DNA of 64,000 nt, from positions 124,001 through 188,000 of the forward strand of contig NZ_BMCP01000001.1 in assembly GCF_014635245.1 (NCBI RefSeq), written 5' to 3'. This document shows positions 44,584 through 53,282 of this stretch, piece by piece (position 1 is the first letter of the stretch; each line of letters begins with the position of its first letter). The notes beneath the pieces were generated by a model. It was given only the letters and a program-made list of their open reading frames with translations, searched no databases and was not told where the DNA came from. The stretch is from Agaricicola taiwanensis (GTDB taxonomy: Bacteria > Pseudomonadota > Alphaproteobacteria > Rhizobiales > Methylopilaceae). A program made the position numbers and the translations under genes.

Positions 44584-45591
44584 TCAGGTCAGAAGGAAAC
44601 CGGCGCCGACGGGATCACTGGGGTCGAGCAGCCATTTGGCATAGCCGTAGATGTTGGCGGCTCCCTTCACCGTTGACTGGAGCACGCGTTGCCCGCCCAA
44701 CGTCTCCTCGCCCAGAAGTTCGCCCTCGAAGACACCACCCAATGGGCCTTCAGCGAGAATTTTGCCGCCCGTTCGCAGCGTGCCCTGACGTTCCAGCAGC
44801 GCCACCATGGCGCTGACGCCCGTGCCGCCGGGCGAGCGGCCGGCCTGGCCATCACCGAAAATGTGGATGTTGCGATAGGTGGCATCGGCGCGGTCAGGCT
44901 CGTGATGAAACGTCACGATGTCGATCCAGTCGATGTGGGCGTGCACCGGATGCTTGACCTTGATCTTCTCGTTCAGCTGCTTCTTGACCGAAGCCCCGAT
45001 GCGGCGAAACAGATGGACGTTCTGCGGCTCGATCTTGGCGATCGAGCGATCCCACTTCACATGGCCGAAGAAGTTGCCGCCGAAGAGGATGTCGGCCGTT
45101 CCCTGGCCAAATTCGCCCAGATCAACCGGCACGTCCAATTCCTGGACGAAGGCGGGAACATTGTGGAAGCGGCAGGACACCACCTCGTTGCCGGCGCTTT
45201 CGACCTCCGCGGTGATGGGGCCGACCGTTGTTTCCAGCCGAACGGTCGTGAGCGGCGGCGTGGCCTTGACCCAGCCGTTGGCCACCATCGCCATTGCCAG
45301 GCCGATGGTGCCGTGACCACACATGTTCATGAAGCGGTCATTGTCCATCCAGATCACGCCGCCGTCGAAGCCGGGCTCGGATGGAGGCGTCAGGAACACG
45401 CCATACATGTCCTTGTGGCCGCGGGGCTCCAGCATGATGGCGCGGCGCAGCCATTCGAAGTTCTGCTCGATGAAGCGGCGCTTCTCGAGGATTGAGGATC
45501 CGGCAGGATAGGTGATGCCGCTGTGGATGATGCAGGTCGGCGCGCCTTCCGTGTGCGTGTAGCAGACATCGACGAAATTATTGATACGCAT
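44584..45591 (-). CDS. proline racemase-fold protein with atypical active site
   Basis: A 335-residue protein of the proline racemase/hydroxyproline epimerase fold. The N-terminal half has the first catalytic motif MCGHGTIG with C91. The second half has GRSPGGTGVSA at the place where racemases have DRSPCGTGxSA: both the aspartate (here Gly251) and the second cysteine (here Gly255) are lost. Loss of the second base argues against racemisation. trans-3-hydroxyproline dehydratases also lack it (usually Thr), so a dehydratase or isomerase is possible. ATG at 45591 is chosen; the upstream frame is unconserved. It is first in the operon and divergent from a GntR gene. Confidence 0.85.
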   Translation of the reverse strand: MRINNFVDVCYTHTEGAPTCIIHSGITYPAGSSILEKRRFIEQNFEWLRRAIMLEPRGHKDMYGVFLTPPSEPGFDGGVIWMDNDRFMNMCGHGTIGLAMAMVANGWVKATPPLTTVRLETTVGPITAEVESAGNEVVSCRFHNVPAFVQELDVPVDLGEFGQGTADILFGGNFFGHVKWDRSIAKIEPQNVHLFRRIGASVKKQLNEKIKVKHPVHAHIDWIDIVTFHHEPDRADATYRNIHIFGDGQAGRSPGGTGVSAMVALLERQGTLRTGGKILAEGPLGGVFEGELLGEETLGGQRVLQSTVKGAANIYGYAKWLLDPSDPVGAGFLLT

Positions 45592-45742
45592 GCGCGAAAT
45601 CCCCGTTTCAAGACACCGGTCGGGGCAGACCATCCCGAGAGCTTGCGCTCGCGGCACAGCATCAGTCGCCACCGGGTGAAACGGCGACGGCATCAATCCC
45701 CTCATAATAAAGGCTTTTTTGCCACACTGGGCCGCCCTTTAT

Positions 45743-45764
45743 ATGCATACGCAAACGTATACAT
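45743..45764. promoter_or_regulatory. palindromic operator candidate 1 (GntR)
   Basis: ATGCATAC (45743-45750) and GTATACAT (45757-45764) are inverted repeats with one mismatch and a six-base spacer. The half-site matches operator 2. Confidence 0.5.
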
Positions 45765-45867
45765 CGATCGCTTCAACTGTCAACACGGCTGCCGAAATGG
45801 CTCGAAATGCGGCCAAAATCACCTATATCGCCCATTTTTTGATAAGCTTGCGGCGACCAGCCTCAGT

Positions 45868-45879
45868 TATGTATACATA
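45868..45879. promoter_or_regulatory. palindromic operator candidate 2 (GntR)
   Basis: TATGTATACATA is a perfect 12-base palindrome, 42 bases upstream of the GntR start at 45922. GTATAC cores are usual for FadR-subfamily GntR regulators. Confidence 0.6.
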
Positions 45880-45921
45880 TGAGCGGGCTTGGTGTTCCGC
45901 AGATGCGCAGGATCTAACGCG

Positions 45922-46563
45922 ATGTCAGAAACGATAGAATTCACACGCGGCGAGCTCGTGTATGAGGATCTCAAGAAGCGGATCATTTCGCTGAAGATCG
46001 AGCCGGGAACGCCCCTGCAGGAAGCCGAGATCACGAAGGCCTACGACGCGAGCCGCACACCTGTCCGCGAGGCGCTGGCGCGGCTCAGTCATGAAGGTTT
46101 TCTGGTTCGGTGGGGGCGTGGCTACCGTATACGCAGCTTTTCCCCCCTGGAGGTCAAGGAGCTTTATGAAGTCCGCGAAGCGCTTGAAAAGATGGCGGTT
46201 CGCCTGACCATCGAGACGTCGTCGCCGGAGAAGATCAAGACCATCGAGACGCAGCTGGAGCACTATCAATCATTCATCGAGAGCAACGACATCAACGCTT
46301 TCAACCTGCACGCCAACTCGTTCCACATGACCATCGCCCAGCTGTCGGGCAATCAGAACCTGCTTGAGCAGTTGACCACGATCCACGAGAAAGTGCGCCT
46401 TATCAGTGCTCGTTATCTCCTTCGCTCCGAAAGTATACAAAACGCCTTTCTGGAACACTCGCGCATTTACAACGCGATTCTGAGGGGCGATGTCGTGGTC
46501 GCTGAAGCTGCGATGCGCGAGCATATTCAGGAGGTCATTGAGTTCTTTCGGGCTCAGGCCTGA
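45922..46563 (+). CDS. GntR-family (FadR/FCD) transcriptional regulator
   Basis: A 213-residue regulator with an N-terminal winged helix (about 10-72; GTPLQEAEITKAYDASRTPVREALARLSHEGFLV) and a C-terminal FCD helical domain (about 80-205; FNLHANSFHMTIAQLSGN supplies the conserved metal/ligand histidines). ATG at 45922 is used; an earlier ATG/GTG would add unconserved residues. It is divergent from the racemase-like gene and most likely regulates that six-gene operon through the palindromes in between. Confidence 0.9.
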   Translation: MSETIEFTRGELVYEDLKKRIISLKIEPGTPLQEAEITKAYDASRTPVREALARLSHEGFLVRWGRGYRIRSFSPLEVKELYEVREALEKMAVRLTIETSSPEKIKTIETQLEHYQSFIESNDINAFNLHANSFHMTIAQLSGNQNLLEQLTTIHEKVRLISARYLLRSESIQNAFLEHSRIYNAILRGDVVVAEAAMREHIQEVIEFFRAQA

Positions 46564-46590
46564 GCTGGCGAGCTGCTGAAGCTCACCAGC
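46564..46590. terminator. imperfect hairpin between GntR gene and the convergent dehydrogenase
   Basis: GCTGG-C-GAGCT (46564-46574) pairs with AGCTC-A-CCAGC (46580-46590) with one mismatch and a five-base loop. It starts immediately after the stop and has no T-run, so termination is uncertain. Confidence 0.4.
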
Positions 46591-46595
46591 GGCCC

Positions 46596-47951
46596 TCAGC
46601 GTTGCGCCTGAGCCCCATCCGGCTGTCCGGATGGGCGTTCTTCGTTGGAAGCCGATGCTGAGGCGGCCCGGTCGGGTGTGACCCTCCACACCGTGTTGGA
46701 TAGGTCATCGGCGATGATCAGCGCGCCGCGCGGGTCCACCGTCACGCCAACCGGTCGACCACGGGCCTTTCCGTCCTCCGTCAGGAAGCCTGTCGCGAAA
46801 TCAACAGGATCCCCGGCAGGCCTGCCGTCGCGGAAAGGCACGAAGATGACCTTGTAGCCCGCCGGCGGGGTTCGATTCCAGCTTCCATGCTCGCCGATGA
46901 ACACGCCGTCGGCGAATTGCGCACCCATTTCCGGCGTTGAGAAAGCGAGCCCAAGCGCCGCGACATGTGAACCAAGACTGTAGTCGGGCCGGATGGCGGC
47001 GGCCACCTTCTCAGGGTCCTGCGGCTGCGCGCGCGGATCCACATTGTCGCCCCAGTAGCTGTAAGGCCAACCATAGAAGCCGCCCTCCCTGACCGACGTG
47101 AGGTAGTCGGGAACGAGGTTAGGGCCGATCTCATCCCGCTCGTTCACCACGGCCCAGAGCTGACCGGTGCCCGGCTGGATGGCAAGCGCCGTGGGATTGC
47201 GAAGGCCGGTTGCGTACTGCTTGTGCGCGCCGGTCTGCGCATCGATCTGCCAAACCACAGCGCGATCGATCTCCGCCTCCATCCCGCGTTCGGTGATGTT
47301 GCTGTTGGAACCGATGCCGACATAGAGGAAGCGGCCGTCAGGGCTTGCCGTCAGGGCCTTCGTCCAGTGATGGTTGATGGCCGAGGGCAGATCCGTGACC
47401 TTGGTCGGTGGCCCGCTCGCCTCGGTCTGGCCATCGGCATAGTCGAAGCGCACCAGCGAGTCCTGATTGGCGACGTAGATGGCGCCATTCACCAGGGCCA
47501 GCCCGTATGGCGCGTTCAGGCCCTCGGCGAAGATGCCGCGCATCTCGTAAGTGCCGTCGCCATCGGCGTCGCGCAGCAGCGTCAGGCGGTTTCCGCCGCC
47601 GACATCCGTCTTTCCCTGGCTTTTGATGTAGTTCGCGATGACGTCCTTGGGCCTCAAGGCGGGAGCACCGCCGCCGGATCCCTCGGCAATCAGGATGTCA
47701 CCGTTCGGAAGGACCAGCGTCTGCCGCGGGACGGCAAGCTCGGTGGCGATCGGAGCGATCCTGTAGCCATCGGGCACCGTGGGGAGATTGCCCTCCCATG
47801 CCACGGGAAGCGCGATCCTCATATCTGGCAGCAAGCCCCGTTGCGCCTCGGGAAGGTCGGGATTGGCGCCGTACTGAGCCGGCTCGGGCTCATCTCCGCA
47901 GGCGGTGAGCAGGGCTGCCACAGCGGCAAATAAAACGAACCGGCGCATCAT
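46596..47951 (-). CDS. PQQ-dependent sugar dehydrogenase-like lipoprotein (sorbosone dehydrogenase family)
   Basis: A 451-residue exported protein with a lipoprotein signal (FAAVAALLTACGDEP, cysteine of TAC as lipidation site). The rest is a six-bladed beta-propeller of the GSDH/sorbosone dehydrogenase family: VPRQTLVLPNGDILIAEG, GLNAPYGLALVNGAIYVAN, INHHWTKALTASPDGRFLYVGIGS, GLRNPTALAIQP, and GEHGSWNRTPPAGYKV near the C-terminus. Such enzymes oxidise aldoses with PQQ in the periplasm; no PQQ synthesis gene is in the window. ATG at 47951 has GAGGGAG upstream and overlaps the stop of the DUF2231 gene. Confidence 0.87.
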   Translation of the reverse strand: MMRRFVLFAAVAALLTACGDEPEPAQYGANPDLPEAQRGLLPDMRIALPVAWEGNLPTVPDGYRIAPIATELAVPRQTLVLPNGDILIAEGSGGGAPALRPKDVIANYIKSQGKTDVGGGNRLTLLRDADGDGTYEMRGIFAEGLNAPYGLALVNGAIYVANQDSLVRFDYADGQTEASGPPTKVTDLPSAINHHWTKALTASPDGRFLYVGIGSNSNITERGMEAEIDRAVVWQIDAQTGAHKQYATGLRNPTALAIQPGTGQLWAVVNERDEIGPNLVPDYLTSVREGGFYGWPYSYWGDNVDPRAQPQDPEKVAAAIRPDYSLGSHVAALGLAFSTPEMGAQFADGVFIGEHGSWNRTPPAGYKVIFVPFRDGRPAGDPVDFATGFLTEDGKARGRPVGVTVDPRGALIIADDLSNTVWRVTPDRAASASASNEERPSGQPDGAQAQR

Positions 47952-48379
47952 GCATACTCCCTCGAACGGAAACCGGAATAACCGATCCAGGCCGCCACCA
48001 GCGCGAGCAGTGTCGTGATCGCCGACAGGTACAGGCCTTCCGGCATGATCGCCCAGGCGTCCTTCGCGTGGACGAGCGCGTTGATGAAGCCAAGCACGAA
48101 CATGGCCAACAGAACGACGAAATACATCAGGGGTTGCAGGCCGCGGGTCCCTCGGAAGCGGATCAGGTCGACCAGCGCCCAGAGCATGGCGAGGCCCCCG
48201 CCGAGAAGCCCCCCGGCAATCAACCACGATGAGAAATTCGACCACTGGATCTGGAATGTGTTCCAGTAGGCGAGATCGCTCACGAGCGCGCCCAGGAACA
48301 GGGGAAATGGAAAGGCGAGAAGAATGGCGTGGATAGGGTGGAGCGACCTCCCATACCTCGGAGCGGCTATCGCGACCAT
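47948..48379 (-). CDS. DUF2231 membrane protein
   Basis: A 143-residue protein with four hydrophobic segments (about 15-36, 50-70, 83-103, 112-132), of the DUF2231 type; it opens with RSLHPIHAILLAFPFPLFLGALVSDLA, the family signature with HPIH. Some members may carry electrons or heme, but no function is established. It is the first gene of a two-gene unit with the sugar dehydrogenase, overlapping by four bases. Confidence 0.85.
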   Translation of the reverse strand: MVAIAAPRYGRSLHPIHAILLAFPFPLFLGALVSDLAYWNTFQIQWSNFSSWLIAGGLLGGGLAMLWALVDLIRFRGTRGLQPLMYFVVLLAMFVLGFINALVHAKDAWAIMPEGLYLSAITTLLALVAAWIGYSGFRSREYA

Positions 48380-48540
48380 AGATGGATCCCCTCTTGAACC
48401 GGCAGGAATATCGAACCTGGGAATCTAAGGCAGGGTCCTCGGAAATCCAGAGGAGCGATCCGAAAGGCGAGATAGCACCCCGAGGCGTGAGGCCGCCTAT
48501 GGGATGGTAGAGGAATAGCCGCTCCGCCGCGGCAGGCGCA

Positions 48541-48567
48541 AAAAGCCCCGGGAGGTCCGGGGCTTTT
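48541..48567 (-). terminator. terminator after galC
   Basis: AAAAGCCCCGG (48541-48551), loop GAGGT, CCGGGGCTTTT (48557-48567): a perfect 11-bp stem whose A-run reads as TTTT on the reverse strand, 47 bases past the galC stop. It ends the nine-gene reverse-strand operon. Confidence 0.88.
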
Positions 48568-48613
48568 GCCGCTTGAGAGCCGAGGGGCCTGTATTACGCT
48601 CTGGGCGGTCCGA

Positions 48614-49321
48614 TCAGCTCCCGGCGGACCGCTTCCATGTCTCGTATTCTACATATTGCAGGCCCGCTTTCGCCAACCCGTCGCGCATGTTGTAAAGATC
48701 AAGACCGAGTGTGCCGGATGCCAACTTCCGGCGCTTTTCGTCCTCATTGGCCACCCGCTTGTCGGCGGCTTCGGTGACCCATTCGGCATCATGCCGGGGC
48801 ACGACAACGACACCGTCATCATCCGCGATGATGGCATCGCCCGGATTGACGAGAGCACCGGCGCATACGACCGGCACATTGACCGAACCGAGCGTCGCCT
48901 TGACCGTACCCTTGGCGTTCACGGCCCGCGACCAGACCGGGAACCCCGCCTGGGTCAGTTCCTGCACGTCCCGGCAACCGGCATCGATGATGAGGGCACG
49001 CCCACCCTGCGCCATCAGCGACGTCGCCAGCAATTCACCGAACATCCCATCCTTGTTGTCGGTGGTGACGCCGACCACCAGGACATCCCCCGGCTTGCAC
49101 TGCTCGATGGCGACATGGATCATCCAGTTGTCGCCCGGCTGCGCCAGCACCGTCACCGCGGATCCCGCAATGCGGGCGCCGGGATAGATCGGGCGCATAT
49201 AGGGCTTCATCAGACCGAGCCGGCCGTAGGCTTCGTGGACGGTGGCAACGCCATGTTTGCCAAGACGCTCGGTCAGTTCAGGTGCAACACGCGGCGGATT
49301 GACGACAACGACGGGCTTCAT
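48614..49321 (-). CDS. galC: 4-carboxy-4-hydroxy-2-oxoadipate aldolase (GalC/LigK, RraA fold)
   Basis: A 235-residue RraA-fold metal-dependent aldolase. Family motifs: [12 protein letters not shown], the metal/pyruvate site [36 protein letters not shown] with the conserved G-E-L-L-A and D-x-G-x-R-D, and [19 protein letters not shown]. GalC/LigK cleaves 4-carboxy-4-hydroxy-2-oxoadipate to pyruvate and oxaloacetate and decarboxylates oxaloacetate. The specific call rests on the neighbours galB and galD. ATG at 49321 overlaps the galB stop (ATGA); the longer frame upstream is antisense-like and rejected. Confidence 0.88.
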   Translation of the reverse strand: MKPVVVVNPPRVAPELTERLGKHGVATVHEAYGRLGLMKPYMRPIYPGARIAGSAVTVLAQPGDNWMIHVAIEQCKPGDVLVVGVTTDNKDGMFGELLATSLMAQGGRALIIDAGCRDVQELTQAGFPVWSRAVNAKGTVKATLGSVNVPVVCAGALVNPGDAIIADDDGVVVVPRHDAEWVTEAADKRVANEDEKRRKLASGTLGLDLYNMRDGLAKAGLQYVEYETWKRSAGS

Positions 49322-50040
49322 GCCAGTTCCTCCAGAACCATGGGAAACAGCCGCTGATAAGCCTCGCCATAGGTCATGGCCTTGCCGGAGTTGCGGCCGC
49401 CCTGCATGCCGCGCTGCAAGGCGACGCGGGTGTAATATTCCCAAAGGTGTTTTTGTGCTGCCAGGACCTGGAAGGCCTCGTACTTCTGCTCCCAGACCTC
49501 GTCGATGTTGAGGATGACATTCGGCTTGAAATTGCACATTTCAGGCTGATGCGGCTCGAACAGGAACACCGGAGGAGCATTGTAGCTGTAGTCACCGCCG
49601 GGTTTGTGGCCCATGGCCTGCGCGATGATGCGCGCCTCCTGGGCAAAGCGGGTCGCCTCCGGATGATCGACATTGTAGGGGTCCTCGAGCGAATGCGTGA
49701 GGACGAAGGAGGGATTGAGCTCGCGATAGATGTCGATCAGCCGGTCCAGCATCTCTGGTGTAACCCGCAGCGGATAGTCGCCGGCATCGAAGGATTCGAT
49801 CTCCGCGCCGAGGACGGCCGCCGCCTTTTCCGCTTCGCCGCGCCGCGCCGCCTTCACCTCTTCCAGCGTCTGGCCTCCCTTCTTCCAGGCGAACTGGCTC
49901 TCGCCACGCTCGCCGAAGGACAGGCAGACGATCTTGATGCGGTAGCCGCGCTTCGCGTGCAGGGCGATGGCGCCTCCCGCCCGCCAGACGAAATCACCGG
50001 GATGAGCCGTAACGACGAGGCCCGTCTTCTGCGTTGTCAT
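49318..50040 (-). CDS. galB: 4-oxalomesaconate hydratase GalB (PIG-L fold)
   Basis: A 240-residue PIG-L/LmbE-fold metal-dependent enzyme. The metal motif [17 protein letters not shown] replaces the usual AHPDDE, as in Gal[39 protein letters not shown] and [28 protein letters not shown] follow the GalB pattern as I remember it from Pseudomonas putida. The enzyme hydrates 4-oxalomesaconate to 4-carboxy-4-hydroxy-2-oxoadipate. It lies between galD and galC. Confidence 0.88.
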   Translation of the reverse strand: MTTQKTGLVVTAHPGDFVWRAGGAIALHAKRGYRIKIVCLSFGERGESQFAWKKGGQTLEEVKAARRGEAEKAAAVLGAEIESFDAGDYPLRVTPEMLDRLIDIYRELNPSFVLTHSLEDPYNVDHPEATRFAQEARIIAQAMGHKPGGDYSYNAPPVFLFEPHQPEMCNFKPNVILNIDEVWEQKYEAFQVLAAQKHLWEYYTRVALQRGMQGGRNSGKAMTYGEAYQRLFPMVLEELA

Positions 50041-50082
50041 TGTGCCTTCTCCTTGTGTGGCGCCCGCATGGCTTGTTGGTGA

Positions 50083-51165
50083 TCAGGAAAATGCGCTCTC
50101 GGGCACGAGCACGGCGCCATCCATGAGCGCGCGGGCCGTGCGCAGCAGACCGGCCCGTGCAATGACCGGCTGATCTGGCGTGCCCTCCACTTCGAGCCGC
50201 ACCGTGAATTCGCCGGTGGGATGTTCCACCGACATGGTCTTCACGGCGCCTTCGGGAATCCGCGCAACGTCATGGGCTGGCGAGCCCGGCAGGACGCAGG
50301 CCGTTGCGACCGATACGGCGGCGAAGACGCCAATGGAGCTGTGGCATTCATGGGGGATGAAACTGCGCGTGGCGATGCTGCCACCCGCCGCCGGAGGAGC
50401 AACCAGGGTCATCTTGGGCACGACCTTATTGGTGACATCACCGAGATTCATCATGGGGCCGACCTTGAGGCGCACCGCCTCGATGCGGGTTCGCATCTCC
50501 TGATCCGCCATGAGTTCGGCGGGACTCTCATAGCCGGTCTTGCCGAAGGAGGACGCCTTCATCAGCACCACCGGCATGCCGTTGTCGATGCAGGTGAGCG
50601 GGATACCATCGACCACATCGACGGCGCGGCCGGTCGGGAGCAGCGCACCGCAGACCGAGCCCTCGGCATCGAGGAAGTTGATGGGAATCGGCGCCGAGGT
50701 CCCCGGCACGCCATCGATGCGGGCATCGCCCTGATAGTTGACGCGACCTCCCGGCGTCTCGATCTGCAGTTCCGCGATGGTGCCGGTATTGAGGGTGCGC
50801 ACCGTCACCATCGTGACGTCGCCGGCCGGCACGACCAGACCGCGCTCGATGGCGAAGGGGCCGACACCCGCGAGGATGTTGCCGCAATTGGGGGTGGTAT
50901 CGACCTTGGCCTCCTTGACCGAGACCTGGGCGAACAGAAAATCGATGTCGATCCCCGGCTCCTCCGAGCGAGAGACGATCGCAACCTTGCTGGTGAGGGG
51001 ATGTGAGCCGCCCATGCCATCGATCTGCCGAGGATCGGGCGATCCCATGGCTGCCAGCAGGACGGCATCGCGGCCGGCGGGATCGGACGGTATGTCGGTG
51101 GCAAGGAAATAGGCGCCCTTGGACGTTCCGCCACGCATGATCAGGCAAGGGATGGCACGTTGCAT
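50083..51165 (-). CDS. galD: 4-oxalomesaconate tautomerase GalD (PrpF family)
   Basis: A 360-residue protein of the PrpF/GalD isomerase fold: IPCLIMRGGTSKGAYFLATD at the start, AMGSPDPRQIDGMGGSHPLTSKVAIV, NCGNILAGVGPFAIERGLV with a catalytic cysteine, CIDNGMPVVLM, and SFIPHECHSSIGVFAAVSVATACV. It tautomerises 4-oxalomesaconate, the step before GalB. ATG at 51165 has GAGGAG seven bases upstream and is preferred over TTG at 51180. It follows the ABC ATPase gene by 11 bases. Confidence 0.9.
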   Translation of the reverse strand: MQRAIPCLIMRGGTSKGAYFLATDIPSDPAGRDAVLLAAMGSPDPRQIDGMGGSHPLTSKVAIVSRSEEPGIDIDFLFAQVSVKEAKVDTTPNCGNILAGVGPFAIERGLVVPAGDVTMVTVRTLNTGTIAELQIETPGGRVNYQGDARIDGVPGTSAPIPINFLDAEGSVCGALLPTGRAVDVVDGIPLTCIDNGMPVVLMKASSFGKTGYESPAELMADQEMRTRIEAVRLKVGPMMNLGDVTNKVVPKMTLVAPPAAGGSIATRSFIPHECHSSIGVFAAVSVATACVLPGSPAHDVARIPEGAVKTMSVEHPTGEFTVRLEVEGTPDQPVIARAGLLRTARALMDGAVLVPESAFS

Positions 51166-51176
51166 GTCTGCGCTCC

Positions 51177-51920
51177 TCAATGGGCGATGATCTTGGAAAG
51201 GAAGGCGCGGGCCCGCTCCGTGTCCGGGGCTTCGAAGAACTGAGCGCTTGGCCTGTCCTCGACGATGCGCCCTTCGTCCATGAAAACGACCCGGCTGGCG
51301 ACCCGCCGGGCAAAACCCATCTCGTGCGTGACCACCACCATGGTCATGCCCTCGCGCGCCAGCGAGACCATGACGTCGAGCACTTCATTGATCATCTCGG
51401 GGTCGAGCGCTGACGTCGGTTCGTCGAACAGCATGGCGATCGGGTCGAGCGCCAGCGCGCGAGCTATGGCCACACGCTGCTGCTGCCCGCCCGAGAGATT
51501 GGCGGGATAGGCATGGGCACGCTCGCTCAGCCCCACCTTCGCCAACAGTTCCAGACTGCGCGCCCGCGCCTCTTCGCTTGAGCGCTTCAGCACATGGGTC
51601 TGCGCCAGCATGACATTCTTCAGGGCGGTCATGTGCGGATAAAGCTCGAAGCTCTGGAACACCATGCCGATGCGGGCCCGCACCGCCGGCAGATCCGTCG
51701 AGCGGGCGCCAACCACCTTGCCCTCGAACATGATGGTGCCCGACTGGTAGGGCTCCAGCCCGTTGATCGTCTTGATCAGCGTGCTCTTGCCTGATCCGGA
51801 GGGACCACACACCACAACGATCTCGCCGGGCGCGACCTTGAGCGAGCAATCCCGCAGGACCGGGTTGGCGCCATAGCTCTTTGACACATGATCGAGTGAA
51901 ATAAGGGGAAGGGAGTTCAT
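51177..51920 (-). CDS. amino-acid ABC transporter ATP-binding protein (GlnQ/HisP family)
   Basis: A 247-residue ATPase with Walker A GPSGSGKSTLIKTING, Q-loop MVFQSFELYPHMTALKNVMLA (typical for polar amino-acid importers), signature LSGGQQQRVAIARAL and Walker B MLFDEPTSALDPEM, and the switch H in VTHEM. Length and order fit the GlnQ type. It is part of the TetR-aminotransferase-importer-galDBC operon. Confidence 0.95.
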   Translation of the reverse strand: MNSLPLISLDHVSKSYGANPVLRDCSLKVAPGEIVVVCGPSGSGKSTLIKTINGLEPYQSGTIMFEGKVVGARSTDLPAVRARIGMVFQSFELYPHMTALKNVMLAQTHVLKRSSEEARARSLELLAKVGLSERAHAYPANLSGGQQQRVAIARALALDPIAMLFDEPTSALDPEMINEVLDVMVSLAREGMTMVVVTHEMGFARRVASRVVFMDEGRIVEDRPSAQFFEAPDTERARAFLSKIIAH

Positions 51921-51932
51921 GGAGGATCGCTT

Positions 51933-52583
51933 TCAGCTTCGGATGGCGAGCCGCGCGTAAAGCAGGCGCCCGACGAAGGAGAGGAGAGAGCAGACGACGA
52001 GATAGGTCAGCGCCACACAGCCCAGAATGATGACGGGCTGGAAGTCGCGGGCGTTCACCAGAAGGGCGCTGCCGGTCAGTTCCCGCACACCGATGACGGA
52101 AGCGACCGACGTGAATTTGAGCAGCCGCACATACTGGCTGAACAGCGGCGGAATGGCGCGGCGAATGGCCTGGGGCAGCACGATCAGACGAAACACCTGA
52201 CCCGGCCGCAGACCCGTGGCCAGACCGGCTTGGGTCAGTCCCGGCCGCACGGCGCGCAGCCCGCTGCGGAACTCCTCGGCGAGATAGGAGGCAATGAAAA
52301 GGGAGAAGCCGAGGCTGGCCGCGGCGAATGCCGTGGTGCGGTAGCTGAACAGGGCCGGCAGTGCGAAGAAGCAGATCAGGAGCATCACCAGGAGCGGAAT
52401 GCCGCGCACCGTCTCGATATAGAGCGCGGCAAGCGCCCCCAGCACCGGCACCCGCCGATAGCGCAGGATCGCCAGGACGAGACCAAGGATGGTCCCGCCC
52501 AGGATGCCGATCACAGCCAGCAGCAGCGTCATGCGCAGCCCTTCAAGGAGGAAGGGCATATTGGCGAGGATGACGTCAAACAT
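51933..52583 (-). CDS. amino-acid ABC transporter permease (HisM/GlnP family)
   Basis: A 216-residue permease with five helices. The EAA loop is EEFRSGLRAVRPGLTQAGLATGLRPGQVFRLIVLPQAIRRAIPPLFSQY, typical for HisMQ-type subunits. It overlaps the other permease by eight bases, as usual for paired HisM/HisQ genes. Confidence 0.95.
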   Translation of the reverse strand: MFDVILANMPFLLEGLRMTLLLAVIGILGGTILGLVLAILRYRRVPVLGALAALYIETVRGIPLLVMLLICFFALPALFSYRTTAFAAASLGFSLFIASYLAEEFRSGLRAVRPGLTQAGLATGLRPGQVFRLIVLPQAIRRAIPPLFSQYVRLLKFTSVASVIGVRELTGSALLVNARDFQPVIILGCVALTYLVVCSLLSFVGRLLYARLAIRS

Positions 52584-53253
52584 CGGACACCTTGGCGACG
52601 GCAGGAGGCTCGCGCAGGCCGGGAATGCTCATGAGACCACGGGTGACCAGGGTGACCAGCGCCAGATAGAGCAGTGCGATGGTGATGTAGACTTCGAAGG
52701 TCCGGAACGTTTGTCCTTCGATGGAGCCGGCCTGATAGGTCAGCTCGGCCACCGCGATAACGGAAGCGAGTGACGAGTCCTTGATGAGCTGAGACGACAG
52801 GCTGGCAAGGGACGGTGCGATGTTGCGCAGGGCCTGCGGGTAGATCACCAGCAGGCGAACCTGCCACGGCCTTAGCCCGGAGGCCTCGGCCGCCTGCGTT
52901 TGCCCGCGGGAGATGCCGCCGATCCCGGCGCGGACGACCTCGGCCACATAGGCGCTCGAATAGAACGTCAGGCCAAGAACCGCGCAGAGGAATGGCGGCA
53001 ACCGCAGGAAAGCGAGCGCCATGTACCAGAAGTACATGTGGATCAGGAGCGGGACGTTCCGCATGCATTCGACGAAGACCCCGGCCACCAGCCTGCCCGC
53101 GCGGGAGCGGGACGCGCCCAGTGTTCCCACGATCAGCCCGAGGCAGAGCGCCAGGACCAGCCCCGCGAGAGACAGCAGGATGGTGGTCAGCAGCCCGTCA
53201 GCGATGAGCTGACGGTTCTGCCATATGGGAGTCCAGTCGAACTGATAGGACAT
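52576..53253 (-). CDS. amino-acid ABC transporter permease (HisQ/GlnP family)
   Basis: A 225-residue permease. Its EAA loop reads EVVRAGIGGISRGQTQAAEASGLRPWQVRLLVIYPQALRNIAPSLASLSSQLIKDSSL. It forms a heterodimer with the overlapping permease to its 3' side. The binding-protein gene lies 29 bases upstream. Confidence 0.95.
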   Translation of the reverse strand: MSYQFDWTPIWQNRQLIADGLLTTILLSLAGLVLALCLGLIVGTLGASRSRAGRLVAGVFVECMRNVPLLIHMYFWYMALAFLRLPPFLCAVLGLTFYSSAYVAEVVRAGIGGISRGQTQAAEASGLRPWQVRLLVIYPQALRNIAPSLASLSSQLIKDSSLASVIAVAELTYQAGSIEGQTFRTFEVYITIALLYLALVTLVTRGLMSIPGLREPPAVAKVSDV

Positions 53254-53282
53254 GATCCGCTCTTCGATGTCGGGCTATGGGA

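Larger units (their letters stand above)
45592..45921. other. divergent intergenic region racemase-like / GntR
   Basis: 330 bases, AT-richer than its surroundings. It holds two GTATAC-centred palindromic sites (45743-45764 and 45868-45879) that look like FadR-type operators for the GntR protein, and must contain both divergent promoters. I see no further gene. Confidence 0.7.
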
